Below, piece after piece: positions 23,112 to 32,447 of a DNA stretch of 55,016 bases. The notes below the pieces were generated by a model. That model was not told the origin of the DNA and did not search any database. It saw only the letters and a program-made list of their open reading frames with translations. Every line of letters starts with the position of its first letter. The stretch's first letter is position 1. Location: positions 1 through 55,016 of the IMG/VR virus record IMGVR_UViG_3300025671_000081. One strand, written 5' to 3'. Both the position numbers and the translations under genes were made by a program. The stretch comes from a virus.

Positions 23112-24680
23112 TTAAAAAGAATCTAAGGAGGCGGATGCGTCAGACAGAGATACGATCTGCTGAGCGATGGCGTTTACTTCTTGGGCGCTGCTGGCTTTTT
23201 GTGCAGCTTCACGAAGTGATGCAATTTTTTCGTAAGATCTGTTCTGTTCAGCCTCAGCTTTTCTTCTCTTCCTTATCTGTGAGCGTCTTTGCCCGGCCAG
23301 CAAGTCTTCTCTGTCTTCAGAGGCTGCTTGTTCTTCGATGGCCTCAGTAGTTTCTTGCGGAGCATCTTCGTTGCGCCTCATGCGCCTCGTTGAGCCTGGC
23401 GGCGCAGTATCTGATACTTTCAACTCAGGCATTGGCGGTGCCTTGGCACCCAGCGGCGAACCTTCTAGTGCAGAATTTGCCAAAGACACAGCATTCTGTT
23501 GCGCCTGCGATAGCTGCTCCTGCTGCGCCAATGCTTCTTCCTCTTTGCGCTTTTCTTCGTCCTCAAGATACTTATTCCATGCAGATTTCATTTCCATCAA
23601 CTGAGGGCGGGTCAGCGGGCTGTAATCTCCTTTCTGTGCCTTGAGGTTTTGAGCGTAAATGATCTCATCCAGCGTCGCACCATAAAGAGCAACGGTATTC
23701 TGGTTAAGGCTATCCCTCGCCCTTTGTCGCTCTTCCTCTGTCATAAAGTCAGGGGAAGTATCGATTTCGTTCAGGGCTTCAAACAGTGGCTTGGTATCAA
23801 TCTGGTTTTTCTTTTGATCTTTAGGGTCGACTGCTTTAGCCCCGCCGACAATAGTGCTCTTCCCTGTCTTATTGTCGAACTGGTAAAGCACCTCTTGCCC
23901 GTTTTTGTCGTACCCTTTCTTATACTCGAAACCATCCTGCCCGGCTTGCGGAGAAAGTCGCGAACCAAAATACGCATAGTAAAGGCTATCAGCTATCGCT
24001 TTAGGGTCGCCGCCGGCTTTATCGAGCATATTTGAAACGCCACCCTGATACATAGCGGCATTGGCCATCTCTCCGAACTTTGCATCGTCAATAAGAATTA
24101 TTTCATCATCCTTGTTTGAAGACCCATTTTTTGTCATTGGGGCTCTGTAGGGTTGCCCATCCTTGCCGATCAGCTCCAACTCCAGGGCGACGCGTCCATC
24201 CTTGGTTCTCCGAGCCGCCGCAACGCGACGCTTCAGCCCGTCTTTTGCTTCACGAGCGGCCAGTTGATCAGCCAGCAAAACATCACCAGCACCAAGCAAT
24301 GCAGGGTTTTCAAGATTTCCCGTATCTAGCGCCTCTTTAAAAACGCCTCCCGCCTGCTTCATTTCCTGCCGTCTTTTTGGGTCAAAGTATTTCTTGGGCA
24401 ATAGGGACTGATATTTCTCAGAAAACTCAGGGCCCAGAGGCGTTCCTGTAACATAAGTCGCCCGAAGGTCTGTCTGCATTTCCTTCTCAAGCTGAGCACG
24501 TTCAGTTTTCTGCTTTTGGGTAGCGTACTGCTCCTCTTTCATTGCGAAAAGTTTATTTTCGCGTTCCGCAGCCTGTGCCCGCAGTTCGCGATTCTGCTTT
24601 GCATCTATCGCAGCATTGCCAAGAGAGAAGCCTTTTGCGAAGCCTGTTACGGCACTCTCTGTACTCAATCCATCTGCCAT
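23112..24680 (-). CDS. Putative internal virion (ejection) protein
   Basis: A 522-aa, mainly helical protein. Residues 25-80 form a coiled coil (NRELRAQAAERENKLFAMKE), 360-400 another (KYLEDEEKRKEEEALAQQEQ), and the C-terminus is charged with a repeat-rich RRSQIRKRRKAEAEQNRS. It lies 9 bp before the giant gene, as its partner in the Stx-phage order, and is probably co-packaged and ejected. No enzyme motif. The middle region (LALELIGKDGQPY-like beta part) may form a small domain. Function inferred from position and composition. Confidence 0.7.
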   Translation of the reverse strand: MADGLSTESAVTGFAKGFSLGNAAIDAKQNRELRAQAAERENKLFAMKEEQYATQKQKTERAQLEKEMQTDLRATYVTGTPLGPEFSEKYQSLLPKKYFDPKRRQEMKQAGGVFKEALDTGNLENPALLGAGDVLLADQLAAREAKDGLKRRVAAARRTKDGRVALELELIGKDGQPYRAPMTKNGSSNKDDEIILIDDAKFGEMANAAMYQGGVSNMLDKAGGDPKAIADSLYYAYFGSRLSPQAGQDGFEYKKGYDKNGQEVLYQFDNKTGKSTIVGGAKAVDPKDQKKNQIDTKPLFEALNEIDTSPDFMTEEERQRARDSLNQNTVALYGATLDEIIYAQNLKAQKGDYSPLTRPQLMEMKSAWNKYLEDEEKRKEEEALAQQEQLSQAQQNAVSLANSALEGSPLGAKAPPMPELKVSDTAPPGSTRRMRRNEDAPQETTEAIEEQAASEDREDLLAGQRRSQIRKRRKAEAEQNRSYEKIASLREAAQKASSAQEVNAIAQQIVSLSDASASLDSF

Positions 24681-24689
24681 AACAACCTC

Positions 24690-24950
24690 TTAAAGTAATT
24701 CGTAAGCCAGGTAGCCTGCAGCGGCCCCTACAGCCATGCCAGCCGGCCCACCGATTGCGCCTGCTTGCATGCCAGCTATCATGCCCAGTCCTGCGCCAGT
24801 ACCCACAGCGCTTGCTCGGGCAGCCTTATCCGCAGCCTCAATTTGATCACCTGCAATCTCTCTCGCTTGCTCACGCTTTGCGGCATCAGCAAGGCCGGTC
24901 ATGGCGTTGTTGTTGAATTTATCCGCAACACTGATCAATCCGTAACTCAT
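24690..24950 (-). CDS. Glycine-zipper membrane protein
   Basis: An 86-aa protein whose second half is a glycine- and alanine-rich membrane segment (GTGAGLGMIAGMQAGAIGGP and AGMAVGAAAGYLAYELL). The first half is a charged helix (DAAKREQAREIAGDQIEAAD). Glycine-zipper proteins of this sort occur in phage ejection machineries and could line a channel across the envelope. The ATG overlaps the stop of the preceding gene at 24950. Role inferred. Confidence 0.7.
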   Translation of the reverse strand: MSYGLISVADKFNNNAMTGLADAAKREQAREIAGDQIEAADKAARASAVGTGAGLGMIAGMQAGAIGGPAGMAVGAAAGYLAYELL

Positions 24951-25429
24951 CAGCTACCACCTCCGCTCAGGCTGGATATGTTAGAACCGGCGATTAATTT
25001 ATTCCGACGATCAATGGCAGAGTCACGAGCGTCGCTCGCAGCCCCCGCCAGAGATACAGCTTTGGCTCGTTTAAAATCTTTGTACCTGTCGTTCTTCTGG
25101 GCACTGGATAAGCTCACTCCCATTCCGTTGGCTCTCGCTTTTTGGCCTGCATAGACAGAGTTAGACCCCAGGTTTACATTACGCTTTGCCTGACCCACCG
25201 CCCGATCAACGTAGGTGTCGTCTGTAATGTCTTTCGCGTAATCCATAATGTATTCAAGATCGTCTTCCTTGAAGGTATCCCAATCGGCGCGTATCAGTTG
25301 AGCCAGTGCGTCTTCCGCACTATTCGTTGAGATTTTTCCGTCCTCTGACTCATACCGTTTTGGACCAATATCCTCTACTGTATTTCCGAACACGGTTCGG
25401 TTTGACGAGACAAATACTGGTACTCCCAT
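24950..25429 (-). CDS. Virion-associated hypothetical protein
   Basis: A 159-aa soluble helical protein (MGVPVFVSSNRTVFGNTVED, DALAQLIRADWDTFKEDDLE). The second half is basic and alanine-rich (AVGQAKRNVNLGSNSVYAGQ, AASDARDSAIDRRNK). Its place between the tail-type genes and ejection proteins, with 2-bp spacing to the gene before, makes it a likely minor virion component. Not recognised as a named family. Confidence 0.65.
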   Translation of the reverse strand: MGVPVFVSSNRTVFGNTVEDIGPKRYESEDGKISTNSAEDALAQLIRADWDTFKEDDLEYIMDYAKDITDDTYVDRAVGQAKRNVNLGSNSVYAGQKARANGMGVSLSSAQKNDRYKDFKRAKAVSLAGAASDARDSAIDRRNKLIAGSNISSLSGGGS

Positions 25430-25431
25430 AA

Positions 25432-26007
25432 TTAACCCTCCGCCTCTGGCTTGTTGAGATAGTATGAAGCGCCAAGGCCAGCCGCTGTGCCAAGGCCGCT
25501 TACTGTCGCCTTGCTGGAGTTAAAGTCTGCGAACGCTTTCTGGTTAGCTTCTTCAGTTGCTCGATCGGCAATGTCACCGAGACCTATCTGAGCCTTTGTC
25601 GCCTCTCCCGTTGCCATAGCAACACGGTTGGCACGACCACCAAGGTAAGCAGAGTCGATAGAGAACTCTGCCTCTCCCATGCCTCTACCGACGACTTCAG
25701 CACCGGTTCCAGTCAGCTCGTTAAACTCAGAGGTAGATGCACCAGAGCTAGGATCAATACCCTTTTGTTGCTGCCTCACCTTTGTTGTTTTTGCCGCATC
25801 TTCCAGCGACGACATACCGGCAATATTTGCCTTGCCTCGGGCGTAATTCCGATAGCCAGAGCTACCCAGGGCATCTACCTGACTCTCATAGGCTTCTTTA
25901 ACAAAGTCCAGATCGCGAGCAATGTCGTATTGCTCGACCGCAACAGCTGCAGACTCTTTCTCTGCCTCTGTCATTTCTGGCTTGCTGCCACCGCGATTAC
26001 CACACAT
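25432..26007 (-). CDS. Virion-associated hypothetical protein, alanine-rich
   Basis: A 191-aa protein starting MCGNRGGSKPEMTEAEKESA, helical over most of its length, with a basic, small-residue-rich middle (YRNYARGKANIAGMSSLEDA) and a C-terminal hydrophobic, glycine-rich run (ATVSGLGTAAGLGASYYLNK) that could insert in a membrane. It resembles the internal or ejection proteins found in this position in short-tailed phages. It starts 4 bp after the acetyltransferase-like gene and precedes the gene at 24950 by 2 bp. Confidence 0.65.
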   Translation of the reverse strand: MCGNRGGSKPEMTEAEKESAAVAVEQYDIARDLDFVKEAYESQVDALGSSGYRNYARGKANIAGMSSLEDAAKTTKVRQQQKGIDPSSGASTSEFNELTGTGAEVVGRGMGEAEFSIDSAYLGGRANRVAMATGEATKAQIGLGDIADRATEEANQKAFADFNSSKATVSGLGTAAGLGASYYLNKPEAEG

Positions 26008-26011
26008 ATCG

Positions 26012-26470
26012 TTAAACCTTTATGTACATTCGACCAGACTCTGAATAGCCCAACCCATTTAGAAGCTGATAGCCAGCCTCGTTATTAAGCCCCAGTCCAA
26101 CACCCAACATTATTCTTGAAACCCCGCGCACCAGGCATTCATCCTCGTATTCTCGAATCAGGGATTTGGCGACCCCCTGTCTTTGCACCAAGGATACGAA
26201 TGCAATATCGCAGGAGAATAGAGCGTTGCTGTGATGGGGTTTAAAAATCTCCGCCAAGATAGCGCCAGATATCGCGCCTTTATCATCGACGGCAACTTTT
26301 AATATCAGGCCACCGTCACCCGAGACGGCCCGACGCATAGATAAAAGTATCGCCTCTGCGTCGTATTCATAAGTCGAAAATGAAGATGCCTTGTGGAGTG
26401 CTGAACCCAGACAGTGAAGATTTGGAATGTCCACCTCATTGGCGTCACGAACATGAAAGCCATAAGACAT
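26012..26470 (-). CDS. GNAT-family acetyltransferase-like protein
   Basis: A 152-aa protein with GNAT signs: IAFVSLVQRQGVAKSLIREY near residues 85-104, where QRQGVA takes the place of the acetyl-CoA loop (Q/RxxGxG/A), and NNEAGYQLLNGLGYSESGRM near the end, the usual C-terminal strand. It may acetylate a host or phage molecule; such enzymes are common among late genes of these phages. I start at ATG 26470 (GGGTGA 6 nt upstream), because the longer frame runs through a terminator. Confidence 0.75.
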   Translation of the reverse strand: MSYGFHVRDANEVDIPNLHCLGSALHKASSFSTYEYDAEAILLSMRRAVSGDGGLILKVAVDDKGAISGAILAEIFKPHHSNALFSCDIAFVSLVQRQGVAKSLIREYEDECLVRGVSRIMLGVGLGLNNEAGYQLLNGLGYSESGRMYIKV

Positions 26471-26483
26471 AACAATCACCCAC

Positions 26484-26518
26484 AAAAAAGCCCGGCACAG
26501 TCTCCTGGCCGGGCTTTG
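26484..26518 (-). terminator. Intrinsic terminator within late genes
   Basis: Minus strand: GCCCGGC and GCCGGGC stem with an 11-base loop followed by six Ts. It ends transcripts from the gene at 26573-27460 and lies 14 bp before the acetyltransferase start. Almost the same stem is found at 34817-34841. Confidence 0.85.
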
Positions 26519-26572
26519 GATATAATTTAAGCAGTTTGGATAAATGTACCCCGTGCTGCGCACGCTGTAAAG

Positions 26573-27460
26573 CTAACCGCCTGAAACCTTGTATTGAACG
26601 GAATAGCTGTCTGAATTTGCCGGGTAAATCCTAACGGTTCGCAACGTATAGATATTGCTGCCCTCTGGCGGCGTGTCCGTAAGTAACGCATTCAACTGAT
26701 GAATGTATCGTTTCTCTCCATTCGGCCCGGTGTTGCTTGTTTGATGCTGCGTAGGAGTCGCAGAAGCAACGACAGAGCCACCACGGATCAGCTGAACATA
26801 AACCGCATCACCTGTTTCCGCCTTCAAAACAGAGTTCGTTGCATCCCATTCGGTATACGACTGGAATACTCCTGAAAACTCCACCTCAACACGCCCGGCA
26901 TTTTGCCAGCCAGTCGTATCAATGGTTATTTCCACATCAGCCCCGACAAGCACCCCAGATTGATAAAATGGATCTGCGGCACTCTTTATGGCTGTCGAGC
27001 TGGAAAATGGACCACTACTGTCGCCGACGTGACGAAGAAAATAGTAATAGTCAGTCGCCGGGTCTACAGCCATATCAATAAACTGGCTTCCTCCAGAAAT
27101 CCCAATACGGGTCGCTTCTGTCAGACTGTCAGTTGTCGCTCGCCAGACTTCCGTATGCCTATGACTTTCATTTAAGGGAAATGACCAGGATATCAGGATA
27201 CCACCACGAACAAGAGAGACGGACACACCAGAGGGCGCAGGTGACGAATCCGCACCGGTACTCGAATCCCCTCCTGATGATCGCCCACCATATTTGCCGA
27301 ACCCGATAATCATATTCTCAACTTCGCGACGGGATGGCCTTTCCCGCTCGTCTCTGCCTTTGCCTCTCAGTGAGTAGCCAGAAAACTCATTGATAGCGGC
27401 AACGCACTTTTCAAGCGCTCGCGGATCACGCGGGTCAATCGCCTTGTCACGCCTGCTCAT
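26573..27460 (-). CDS. Tail or receptor-binding associated protein with FN3-like domain
   Basis: A 295-aa protein. After a basic start (MSRRDKAIDPRDPRALEKCV) and a glycine/serine linker near residue 60-75, residues ~78-165 look like a fibronectin type III fold (VSLVRGGILISWSFPLNESH, TEVWRATTDSLTEATR, DYYYFLRHVGDSSGPFSSS). The rest is beta-rich (YTLRTVRIYPANSDSYSVQY). The mix resembles C-terminal parts of lambda J-type central fibre proteins. It overlaps the upstream gene by 4 bp. Probably a distal tail or adhesion component. Confidence 0.65.
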   Translation of the reverse strand: MSRRDKAIDPRDPRALEKCVAAINEFSGYSLRGKGRDERERPSRREVENMIIGFGKYGGRSSGGDSSTGADSSPAPSGVSVSLVRGGILISWSFPLNESHRHTEVWRATTDSLTEATRIGISGGSQFIDMAVDPATDYYYFLRHVGDSSGPFSSSTAIKSAADPFYQSGVLVGADVEITIDTTGWQNAGRVEVEFSGVFQSYTEWDATNSVLKAETGDAVYVQLIRGGSVVASATPTQHQTSNTGPNGEKRYIHQLNALLTDTPPEGSNIYTLRTVRIYPANSDSYSVQYKVSGG

Positions 27461-29052
27461 ACAAGCTCCACCTTACTGCTGGCAATGGCTGCAGAGTTGA
27501 TTCTATCTTCGCTCTCAAGGCGCACTTTAAAGCGACTATAAAAACCTGGTGAGAATCTAAACCCTTCATCCGTGCTCGTTGTATGACTTGAAGAATACAC
27601 CTCGCTGCCACGATGAGAGCCTACCAGTGTCAGTGCAGCTTCCGCTTCTGAGTCCAGCCGCCCGGAAGAAATAACAGCGCGGCCAGGACGCACATGCTCC
27701 CGCGATTCCCATAACATTTGCATATTGCTGCCGGAATCAAATTCAAACACGGTCAAACTATCGTCACCACTTTTTACCAGCAGGTATAACGTGTCGGTCT
27801 CATCATCATAATGACCATCAAGAACCTGATCGCCATCAACGCCGGTAATATCAAGCGGCCAATACCCTTTTGCAGGGTCAAATGCAAAAGCACCGGTAGA
27901 GGCAAAGCACAGATAAAAGCTGCGATAACGGAACGCGACAAAACTTGCAGGATCGAGCGCGAGCCACTGTTCCTTACTGAATATCTCACGGGTAATAACA
28001 TTCGCACCGCCCGCACCGATAGCAACCAATCCTTCCGTACTCGGATAAAACGCAGTCTCGCCCATGTCTACGATGCCTCGACGACTGAGGTTAGGTGCGC
28101 GCAGATCAAGTTTCAAAATCGAAATACCACCCGGGTGCGTTCCTTGAAACACATACGGCTGGCTATCCGTCGTGACAATGAGTGCGCCCTGAGTAGCGGC
28201 CATGCCTTTAACAGTAGCGGGGATTGCATACTGATAGTCTATTGGCCAGGCATGCGGGTAGTATGGCTCACAAAAACAAACCGTATTCTCAAACCAGCTT
28301 GCCATATAACCGTTACCAGCATTAACAAGCCCTTCAAGATTATCAGGCGGTGCATTGAAGTTCTCAGATTCGCAGGCGTATCCAAGCTGTGCGGTATCCT
28401 TCTGGTCGTTGTAGCCATCGATAGTGTCAACAATCTCAGCGACCAACTGAAAGTCTCCGCCGCTATCGCTTCGATACAGGCGCCTCTTAGCGACTCGACT
28501 ATCGTTATTTGCCCCGAGCGATACATAAACACTGGCCGAATCCCAGCGCTGAATGACCTGAGTCACATCGGAAGGTTCCGATTCCTCACCCAGTACCGTC
28601 ACTCCGGTCACATAGTAAACTGAGTTATATACAGGTATTGACGGGTCACCCGGGTCAGCATTATTCCACGAAGATGAAACTGATGGGGTGTTTGGAACCT
28701 TGACAGCAAGGTCGCCACTCGAAGGACCGCCGCCGCCGAGCTGGTAGTAAACCTGTGGCTTTTCCGAATCGCCCGCTGCGTACATTCGATTATAAGCATC
28801 ATTCGCTATGGGGCCTCGCAAGAAGTCCGCATTATCGGTACGACTCAGAGTTTCTGTTTTATCGTAGTGGTAGAGAGACCACGACTTAACTCCAGCGGCG
28901 ATACTAAAACCCGCCTCTACGGGAAGCTTAAACGGTACGACACCATCACCTTCAGGTCGGCAGTTCAATGTCCTTGATGCAAACCCTTCCGGCAATAGAT
29001 TGTCGTCCAGAACCGGGATCATCCCCTTCATCTGACTGAATTGGATTTTCAT
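27457..29052 (-). CDS. Beta-rich tail or stabilisation-type virion protein
   Basis: A 531-aa protein, beta-rich along its whole length, starting MKIQFSQMKGMIPVLDDNLL with ATG at 29052 (AGGTGG upstream, 4-bp overlap with the stop of the gene before); the longer frame is not used. Repeated patterns such as YYVTGVTVLGEESEPSD and AFYPSTEGLVAIGAGGANV suggest a propeller, like the P22 gp10 stabilisation protein type and its Stx-phage counterparts. It probably forms part of the short tail below the portal. Call by position and fold impression. Confidence 0.6.
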   Translation of the reverse strand: MKIQFSQMKGMIPVLDDNLLPEGFASRTLNCRPEGDGVVPFKLPVEAGFSIAAGVKSWSLYHYDKTETLSRTDNADFLRGPIANDAYNRMYAAGDSEKPQVYYQLGGGGPSSGDLAVKVPNTPSVSSSWNNADPGDPSIPVYNSVYYVTGVTVLGEESEPSDVTQVIQRWDSASVYVSLGANNDSRVAKRRLYRSDSGGDFQLVAEIVDTIDGYNDQKDTAQLGYACESENFNAPPDNLEGLVNAGNGYMASWFENTVCFCEPYYPHAWPIDYQYAIPATVKGMAATQGALIVTTDSQPYVFQGTHPGGISILKLDLRAPNLSRRGIVDMGETAFYPSTEGLVAIGAGGANVITREIFSKEQWLALDPASFVAFRYRSFYLCFASTGAFAFDPAKGYWPLDITGVDGDQVLDGHYDDETDTLYLLVKSGDDSLTVFEFDSGSNMQMLWESREHVRPGRAVISSGRLDSEAEAALTLVGSHRGSEVYSSSHTTSTDEGFRFSPGFYSRFKVRLESEDRINSAAIASSKVELV

Positions 29053-29684
29053 TCTTCCACCTGATCTCGATAGTCGACTTGATAGCCGTATCTGTGATTG
29101 ATACCGGCCTGAATGATCACAGGGTCTGATAGGCCAGAGACATAAGGACCATTCTCTGTAGCAAAATCTTCGGAATGCAAACGAAGGTACAAACTCCCGG
29201 ACTTGAAGTACCATAAAAAAATATCGGTATTCTCCGGGTCGTCCTTGTTCTCAACGGTCAGATAGATATCCTGAATATCAGAATCCAACTCCAGCAGTGC
29301 AGGAAGCCCAGATTGCGGGTCTCTCCACCATACGCCCATGGTGGCATCCTGACGTAAATAACAGAGTATGACGGTGCCGTCTTGCGAGAAGTCCAAGCTG
29401 ATCTTCTGCAGTGGATCTATCAGTGTCAGTAGCGGCCTTGGCTGGCCATCCCATAAGCCGTTGTAGATTTTTTTCTGCAGAAAAGCAGCGCCAGATGATT
29501 CAACATACGCAACCCATTCATGCTGATAGTTCCCTTTTGATAAATCAGGATTTCCGGTTGACGAAGAAATATCAAAAGGGCCGTATGAAAAAGACTTGAA
29601 CAGGTGGGCATCGTCAAACACAGGCAGGAATCGCAAAGGACGAATCAGCTCTCCACGCATCGAGCCATTAAGCACCGGAATCAT
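29049..29684 (-). CDS. Beta-rich virion protein
   Basis: A 211-aa beta-rich protein (MIPVLNGSMRGELIRPLRFL, later QKISLDFSQDGTVILCYLRQ and DIFLWYFKSGSLYLRLHSED). It appears to fold as several four-stranded sheets, as expected of a tail spike base or propeller. Overlaps the upstream gene by 17 bp and the downstream gene by 4 bp. Not recognised by name; a minor tail protein is likely from context. Confidence 0.6.
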   Translation of the reverse strand: MIPVLNGSMRGELIRPLRFLPVFDDAHLFKSFSYGPFDISSSTGNPDLSKGNYQHEWVAYVESSGAAFLQKKIYNGLWDGQPRPLLTLIDPLQKISLDFSQDGTVILCYLRQDATMGVWWRDPQSGLPALLELDSDIQDIYLTVENKDDPENTDIFLWYFKSGSLYLRLHSEDFATENGPYVSGLSDPVIIQAGINHRYGYQVDYRDQVEE

Positions 29685-30612
29685 AACGGCCCCAAGTGAA
29701 GGTCAAATCAATTTCTAGGTTGTAGTTGGCAGGCAAGGTAAAGCCTGGATCAATCTCCATTCGCGGAACCTTCCTTGAGCTGGAATTATTAGAAGCCGAA
29801 TAAGAGACCTGTAATTTCTCCGGAGTCTGATCGTTCTCGATATAGTCGAATGAAGCTCTCACCGTTACCTGTCTAGAAGCTCCGTCAAATGAGTACGGAG
29901 TGCCAACAGAGCTACTACCGGAGCGAGAATAGCCCCCGCCAATCAGGTAATAGCTACTACCGTCGTATGATGAACTGCCAAACATAGGCTGAGCGAACCC
30001 AAACGCATGTATACCCTCTGCAGTGGTGTTATTGGAATCTGCAGCATAAACCGTGTAGCTCAGGTCGCCGTGTGGGGTGGATACCGTGCCAGAACCCAAA
30101 ATCTCATCAGGAATTATCGAATAGAGCGTGTAGGTAACCCGAACTGTTTGATTATCTGTGACAGTTATTGTGATCGGATTTCCACTACCATCCTTTATCA
30201 GGGATCGACTCATCAGCGTCCCGGTAGATCCGCCTTTCCTTATGCCAAGCTCTGACAGATCGCCAGATATATTCGTAAACTCAACTTCTCTGGCACACTT
30301 ATAGATGGCTGGGTAAGCCCCCTCTGCACTGTCTCTGGTGAAATTAGTGAAGTCACCACTGGCCTTGCTTGCTATCTGATTACCGAGATCGGTGTCGCTG
30401 TAAGCCGGAGTGGTAACTACTCCGGCACCCAAGCACAAGTGCAAATAAAAAACGCCGGAGAATCCATTAACCTGCTGCCGAAATGGGCCCGGATCTTCAA
30501 GGGCTGCATCGGTAATCAGGTTATCGAACTCGCCCGAGTCAAATACAATGCCCTCATCTTCAAGGACTTGTACTCTATAACTGCCTCTCATCAGCGTTGG
30601 CTTTAGCTTCAT
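29668..30612 (-). CDS. Virion protein, paralogue of 31177-32010
   Basis: A 314-aa beta-rich protein. Its start (LMRGSYRVQVLEDEGIVFDS, then GEFDNLITDAAL), the part ISGDLSELGIRKGGSTG, LMSRSLIKDGSGNP and the end FTLPANYNLEIDLTFTWG all have clear counterparts in the gene at 31177. This marks a tandem duplication, here with a ~30-aa serine/glycine-rich insertion (SGSSSVG). CAGGTG before ATG 30612. Likely a tail or head-surface component. Confidence 0.65.
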   Translation of the reverse strand: MKLKPTLMRGSYRVQVLEDEGIVFDSGEFDNLITDAALEDPGPFRQQVNGFSGVFYLHLCLGAGVVTTPAYSDTDLGNQIASKASGDFTNFTRDSAEGAYPAIYKCAREVEFTNISGDLSELGIRKGGSTGTLMSRSLIKDGSGNPITITVTDNQTVRVTYTLYSIIPDEILGSGTVSTPHGDLSYTVYAADSNNTTAEGIHAFGFAQPMFGSSSYDGSSYYLIGGGYSRSGSSSVGTPYSFDGASRQVTVRASFDYIENDQTPEKLQVSYSASNNSSSRKVPRMEIDPGFTLPANYNLEIDLTFTWGRYDSGA

Positions 30613-30613
30613 T

Positions 30614-31180
30614 CTACACCTGCAAGGTACTTGTTACGTTTGTAATTACTACGCTCTGAACGATTGGAGCCCCTTCGGCATCCGGCTCTGCATTGCTATC
30701 GAAGTAGTTAGGGAAATATTGCTGTTCACTGCTGACCGCAGCAATGACAGCCTGAGCTACGTACACTTCCGCATCATCCACTTGCTCAGCATTGGAGTTG
30801 AACACGAGTTCGGTAAACACAAGCTCACTACGAACCGCCATAACTTCTGCCGAGATGGAAAACAACCAGCTATCGGGTAATGTTTCTGGCGTGCTACCTG
30901 CGTCTGATCCAACATTACCCCACTGATCAATCCTAAGAAGCGTCGCAAATAGTGTCACCGACATGTCATTAAGCGAGAGGCCCGATATTGAATCATCCCT
31001 CCATGAATCGCCCGCGATATCACTCCATCGCGTCTTATAACTGGATATTTCAGATGAAAGGTCAAGCCCGAGCCGATTATCGCGACCTGACAGCCATGAA
31101 TAGGAATACCAATCTGTTGATTCTGTATCAAAGTCCTCGTGATTATATAAATCACCAAGTATCGAAAAGTGCGATATCAC
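30614..31180 (-). CDS. Virion protein between two paralogues
   Basis: A 188-aa acidic protein (SILGDLYNHEDFDTESTDWY, later ELVFTELVFNSNAEQVDDAE). I begin it at GTG 31180, which overlaps the stop of the gene before (GTGA). No motif recognised. It sits between the duplicated genes, so the unit [paralogue - this gene] may itself have been the thing duplicated, although 29049 is not similar to it. Confidence 0.55.
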   Translation of the reverse strand: MISHFSILGDLYNHEDFDTESTDWYSYSWLSGRDNRLGLDLSSEISSYKTRWSDIAGDSWRDDSISGLSLNDMSVTLFATLLRIDQWGNVGSDAGSTPETLPDSWLFSISAEVMAVRSELVFTELVFNSNAEQVDDAEVYVAQAVIAAVSSEQQYFPNYFDSNAEPDAEGAPIVQSVVITNVTSTLQV

Positions 31181-32010
31181 GATATGGACCAAGCAAAATT
31201 GAATGTCAGGGTAAGATCGTGATCAGCCGGCAGCGTGAAAGACTCACTCAGCTCAACAACAAAATGAGAGTTCGAATATTCGAAAACCCTAAAGCCAGTT
31301 ACCGTTCTATTTTCTGCCTGAGCAGACCAATTAACGATCAGTTCGCATTCCTGGCTCTCTGAGTTGTAGTTGATTGTCACCGTGGTACTTCGGTCTTCGC
31401 CCGAACTTTTCAGCATCTCAAAAGAATTGCCGGCACTCGTACCAACCGGATTGTCATAGCGCCCGGCAAGAATGCCTTTCGGTGAAGAAAGATCATCCGA
31501 CGGCCTTGCTGTGTAATTTACCGACTGTCCGAACTGCGTTGTTATTTCGCCAGTATCCAGCACATCAGGCACAAGGAAGTACACGAAGAATGTTACCTCT
31601 AGTGTCTGGTGTGCCTGTATTGGCACCCATGTCTGATAGCCGTTCCCGTCTCGAATAAGCGTCCTTGATAACAAGTCGCCCTCGGCCAGTCTTCTAAAAC
31701 CAACCTCGCGAATATCACCAACAAGTCCGGTAAAGCTCACCGTTACAGAACGCCTGGCATATCGATCCTGGCCATCCATAAAAATCGTGGCGTCACTTGA
31801 GAATGTACCGGATACCTGACCAAGCTGATTATCGAGCGCAACCTGAGTACTGTATGGCTCGCTATCGCCATCACCTACGCAGATAAAACCAGACGAAAAC
31901 GGGTCACCGTGATTCAGCGCCTCATTCAGAATAAGATTGCGCACCTCGCCGGTATCAGAAATACACTTCCCTGAATCAATCACGCGAAGCTGGTAGGCAC
32001 CTTTAATCAT
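31177..32010 (-). CDS. Virion protein, paralogue of 29668-30612
   Basis: A 277-aa beta-rich protein beginning MIKGAYQLRVIDSGKCISDT at ATG 32010, which overlaps the stop of the upstream gene. Shared with the paralogue: GEVRNLILNEAL, DIREVGFRRLAEGD, LLSRTLIRDGNG and FTLPADHDLTLTFNFAW. Identity is moderate, so the duplication is old. Likely a structural protein of tail or head fibres. Confidence 0.65.
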   Translation of the reverse strand: MIKGAYQLRVIDSGKCISDTGEVRNLILNEALNHGDPFSSGFICVGDGDSEPYSTQVALDNQLGQVSGTFSSDATIFMDGQDRYARRSVTVSFTGLVGDIREVGFRRLAEGDLLSRTLIRDGNGYQTWVPIQAHQTLEVTFFVYFLVPDVLDTGEITTQFGQSVNYTARPSDDLSSPKGILAGRYDNPVGTSAGNSFEMLKSSGEDRSTTVTINYNSESQECELIVNWSAQAENRTVTGFRVFEYSNSHFVVELSESFTLPADHDLTLTFNFAWSIS

Positions 32011-32447
32011 AGCGGCACTGTATCCCCTGTTAGCGTCCAAAGCGCCTCAGCGGCCTCGGACTTTGCCCGTATCGCGGTCAGCGACACCACTGACCCATTG
32101 CCTCTTAACTGGGTCGTTCCCGGCGTCTGAATAATGCCATCGTCCAGTGCCTGAACCTGAACTACACCAAAGCCGAAGTTCTGAATCTGAAAGGTCGTGC
32201 CCGGTACTGGGTCGGATACCAGAAAGAATGTCACCGTGTTCAGATCATCATTCACCATGAAGTAAGTGAATGCGTCGTCGTCGGTACCGACAGTCACTTC
32301 AGTGGTGCCCGCTTCGATTTGTCGCAAACCTACGCCGGTCAGAGCTACGCGCGCCCAATGACGAGCCCGCTCAGCCCAGTGCGCAGCCTGATCCACCAAG
32401 TCTTTGCACTGCTGAATATACGTGCTCAGATCAAAAGGAAATTTCAT
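32007..32447 (-). CDS. Small tail-region protein
   Basis: A 146-aa protein. Residues 1-45 are helical (LSTYIQQCKDLVDQAAHWAE, RARHWARVALTGVGL), the rest a beta domain (FQIQNFGFGVVQVQALDDG, TTQLRGNGSVVSLTAIRA). A helix followed by a beta domain is common in fibre-attachment proteins. Starts and ends with 4-bp overlaps. Not recognised by name. Confidence 0.6.
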   Translation of the reverse strand: MKFPFDLSTYIQQCKDLVDQAAHWAERARHWARVALTGVGLRQIEAGTTEVTVGTDDDAFTYFMVNDDLNTVTFFLVSDPVPGTTFQIQNFGFGVVQVQALDDGIIQTPGTTQLRGNGSVVSLTAIRAKSEAAEALWTLTGDTVPL

